Source of the DNA: Geobacter sp. UBA698
GTDB taxonomy: Bacteria; Desulfobacterota; Desulfuromonadia; Geobacterales; Pseudopelobacteraceae
NCBI GenBank assembly: GCA_002298925.1
Contig: DBMM01000114.1
Coordinates: 1 to 7,822, forward strand
Length of the DNA: 7,822 nt
Direction: 5' to 3'
The position numbers and the translations under genes are program-made. The notes beneath the pieces were generated by a model. That model worked only from the letters and a program-made list of their open reading frames with translations, made no database searches and had not been told where the DNA came from. Shown here piece after piece: positions 6,762 to 7,822 of the stretch; positions within the stretch are counted from its first letter, which is position 1, and each line of letters opens with the position of its first letter.

Positions 6762-6959
6762 GATGTGCCTGCTGGCAACGGGGAGGCTGGCAAATACTTT
6801 AATGAAACCGTTTCGTGTGGCTATTTGGGCTTAGTTTTGGTATGAAATAGGCACCCTGCCGGGAGGGAACAGTAACTGCTAAATAATATCGGTAGCAAAG
6901 CAACGGCATATGGCAAGCTTTTCTCCTGACGCAATATAGGGCAAGACTGGGATACACTT
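6762..6959. other. Non-coding stretch upstream of hsdR
   Basis: I see no convincing gene here. It holds a short inverted repeat (CCCT, 6 bases, AGGG) near 6855 and AT-rich patches such as TAAATAATAT near 6881. One of these may belong to an hsdR promoter, but no -35/-10 pair with good spacing stands out. Confidence 0.4.
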
Positions 6960-7822
6960 ATGACAACCGAAAACCAGATCGAACAAAGACTGATTGCTAA
7001 GCTAACCGATCTCAAATACACCCACCGCCCCGATATCCGCGACAAGGCCGTGCTTGAGCAAAACTTTCGCCAGAAGTTTGAAGCATTAAACCGCGTTCAC
7101 CTCACAGACGCCGAATTCGCCCGTCTGCGCGACGAGGTCATCACCGCCGATGTCTTCACCGCCGCACAGGCCTTGCGCGAGAAGGGCAAATTCACCCGCG
7201 AGGACGGCACCCCGCTGGAATACACGCTGGTCAACATCCGGGACTGGTGCAAGAATGAGTTCGAGGTCATCAACCAGCTTCGGATCAACACAGACAACAG
7301 TTTTCAACGCTACGACGTCATACTGCTGATCAATGGCCTGCCACTCGTGCAGATCGAGCTGAAAACGCTGCAAATCAGCCCGCGCCGCGCCATGGAGCAG
7401 ATCGTCGACTACAAAAACGACCCCGGCAACGGCTACACCAACTCGCTGCTCTGCTTCATGCAGTTGTTTATCGTCAGCAACGAAGGCAATACCCTCTATT
7501 TTGCCAACAACCGCAACCAGCATTTCAGCTTTAACGCCGAAGAACGTTTTTTGCCCATCTACCAGCACGCTGACGATAAAAACAACAAAATCGCCCACCT
7601 GCACGATTTTGCTGACGACTTTTTCGAAAAGTGCACCCTGGGCCGCTTGATTGGCCGCTACATGGTTTTGGTGCAAAGCGAACAAAAAATCCTCATCATG
7701 CGCCCGTACCAGATCTATGCGGTCAAGGCCATTGTTGAATGTATCCACCAGAATCGCGGCAACGGCTATGTCTGGCACACCACCGGAAGCGGCAAGACTC
7801 TCACCTCGTTCAAGGCCTCCAC
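6960..7822 (+). CDS. hsdR: HsdR, type I restriction endonuclease R subunit, N-terminal part (partial, runs off window)
   Basis: From ATG 6960 the frame is open for 287 codons to the window end. The start MTTENQIEQRLIAKLTDLKY is typical of one HsdR family, so this is likely the true start although only a weak GGG site precedes it. Residues 100-151 form the restriction nuclease: EFEVINQLRI, then D119 and E133-L-K135 of the PD-(D/E)xK active site, followed by AMEQIVDYK. Residues 274-280 (TTGSGKT, K279) are the Walker A motif of the ATP-driven DNA translocase. The helicase motifs that follow lie outside the window. HsdR works with HsdM and HsdS: the complex cuts DNA that lacks the host methylation, after translocation. 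HsdM and HsdS are not in the window and may lie downstream. Arginines are almost all CGC, unlike the AGG-rich traG, so the gene probably has a different origin. There is no sign of damage in the visible part. Confidence 0.93.
   Translation, partial: MTTENQIEQRLIAKLTDLKYTHRPDIRDKAVLEQNFRQKFEALNRVHLTDAEFARLRDEVITADVFTAAQALREKGKFTREDGTPLEYTLVNIRDWCKNEFEVINQLRINTDNSFQRYDVILLINGLPLVQIELKTLQISPRRAMEQIVDYKNDPGNGYTNSLLCFMQLFIVSNEGNTLYFANNRNQHFSFNAEERFLPIYQHADDKNNKIAHLHDFADDFFEKCTLGRLIGRYMVLVQSEQKILIMRPYQIYAVKAIVECIHQNRGNGYVWHTTGSGKTLTSFKAS

Noticed and set aside
7086..7778. A 230-residue minus-strand frame opposite hsdR.
   Set aside because: It is antisense to the strongly conserved HsdR coding sequence and shows no recognisable motif.

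Overview
The window looks like the end of an F-type conjugation (type IV secretion) gene cluster on a plasmid or integrative element, followed by a decayed accessory segment and the start of a type I restriction-modification gene. The host is probably a fairly GC-rich proteobacterium. The style of the transfer genes would fit Geobacter/Desulfuromonas-like relatives, but this is a guess from family resemblance and no chromosomal marker is present.

Positions 1-5512 (+) hold, in order, the C-terminal part of a thioredoxin-fold TraF/TrbB-like protein, TraH and a long TraG. This is the canonical F/SXT order, and traF and traH overlap by four bases. TraF/TrbB-type proteins help periplasmic Tra proteins fold by forming disulfides. 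TraH supports pilus assembly, and TraG acts in pilus assembly and mating-pair stabilisation. TraH carries an in-frame TAG after codon 422, and the same frame then stays open for 61 good codons (1539-1721). The full-length family protein would therefore be about 484 residues, and this copy is either truncated or read through. A 317-base gap between traH and traG holds a small antisense gene resembling the C-terminal tail of DUF1778-type antitoxins.

Positions 5513-5960 hold a convergent minus-strand gene for a 91-residue single-pass membrane protein. It has its own promoter and ribosome binding site, and a hairpin at the end of traG may terminate it. Its place next to traG is where traS (F) or eex (SXT/R391) lies, so an entry-exclusion role is a reasonable but unproven idea.

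Positions 5960-6959 look like decayed accessory DNA. They contain a frameshifted WGR-domain gene, two small possible gene remnants (one with an internal stop) and short inverted repeats. From 6960 to the window end runs the N-terminal part of an HsdR restriction subunit. It has a visible PD-(D/E)xK nuclease motif and Walker A motif, and its arginine codon use is clearly unlike traG, which suggests a separate origin.
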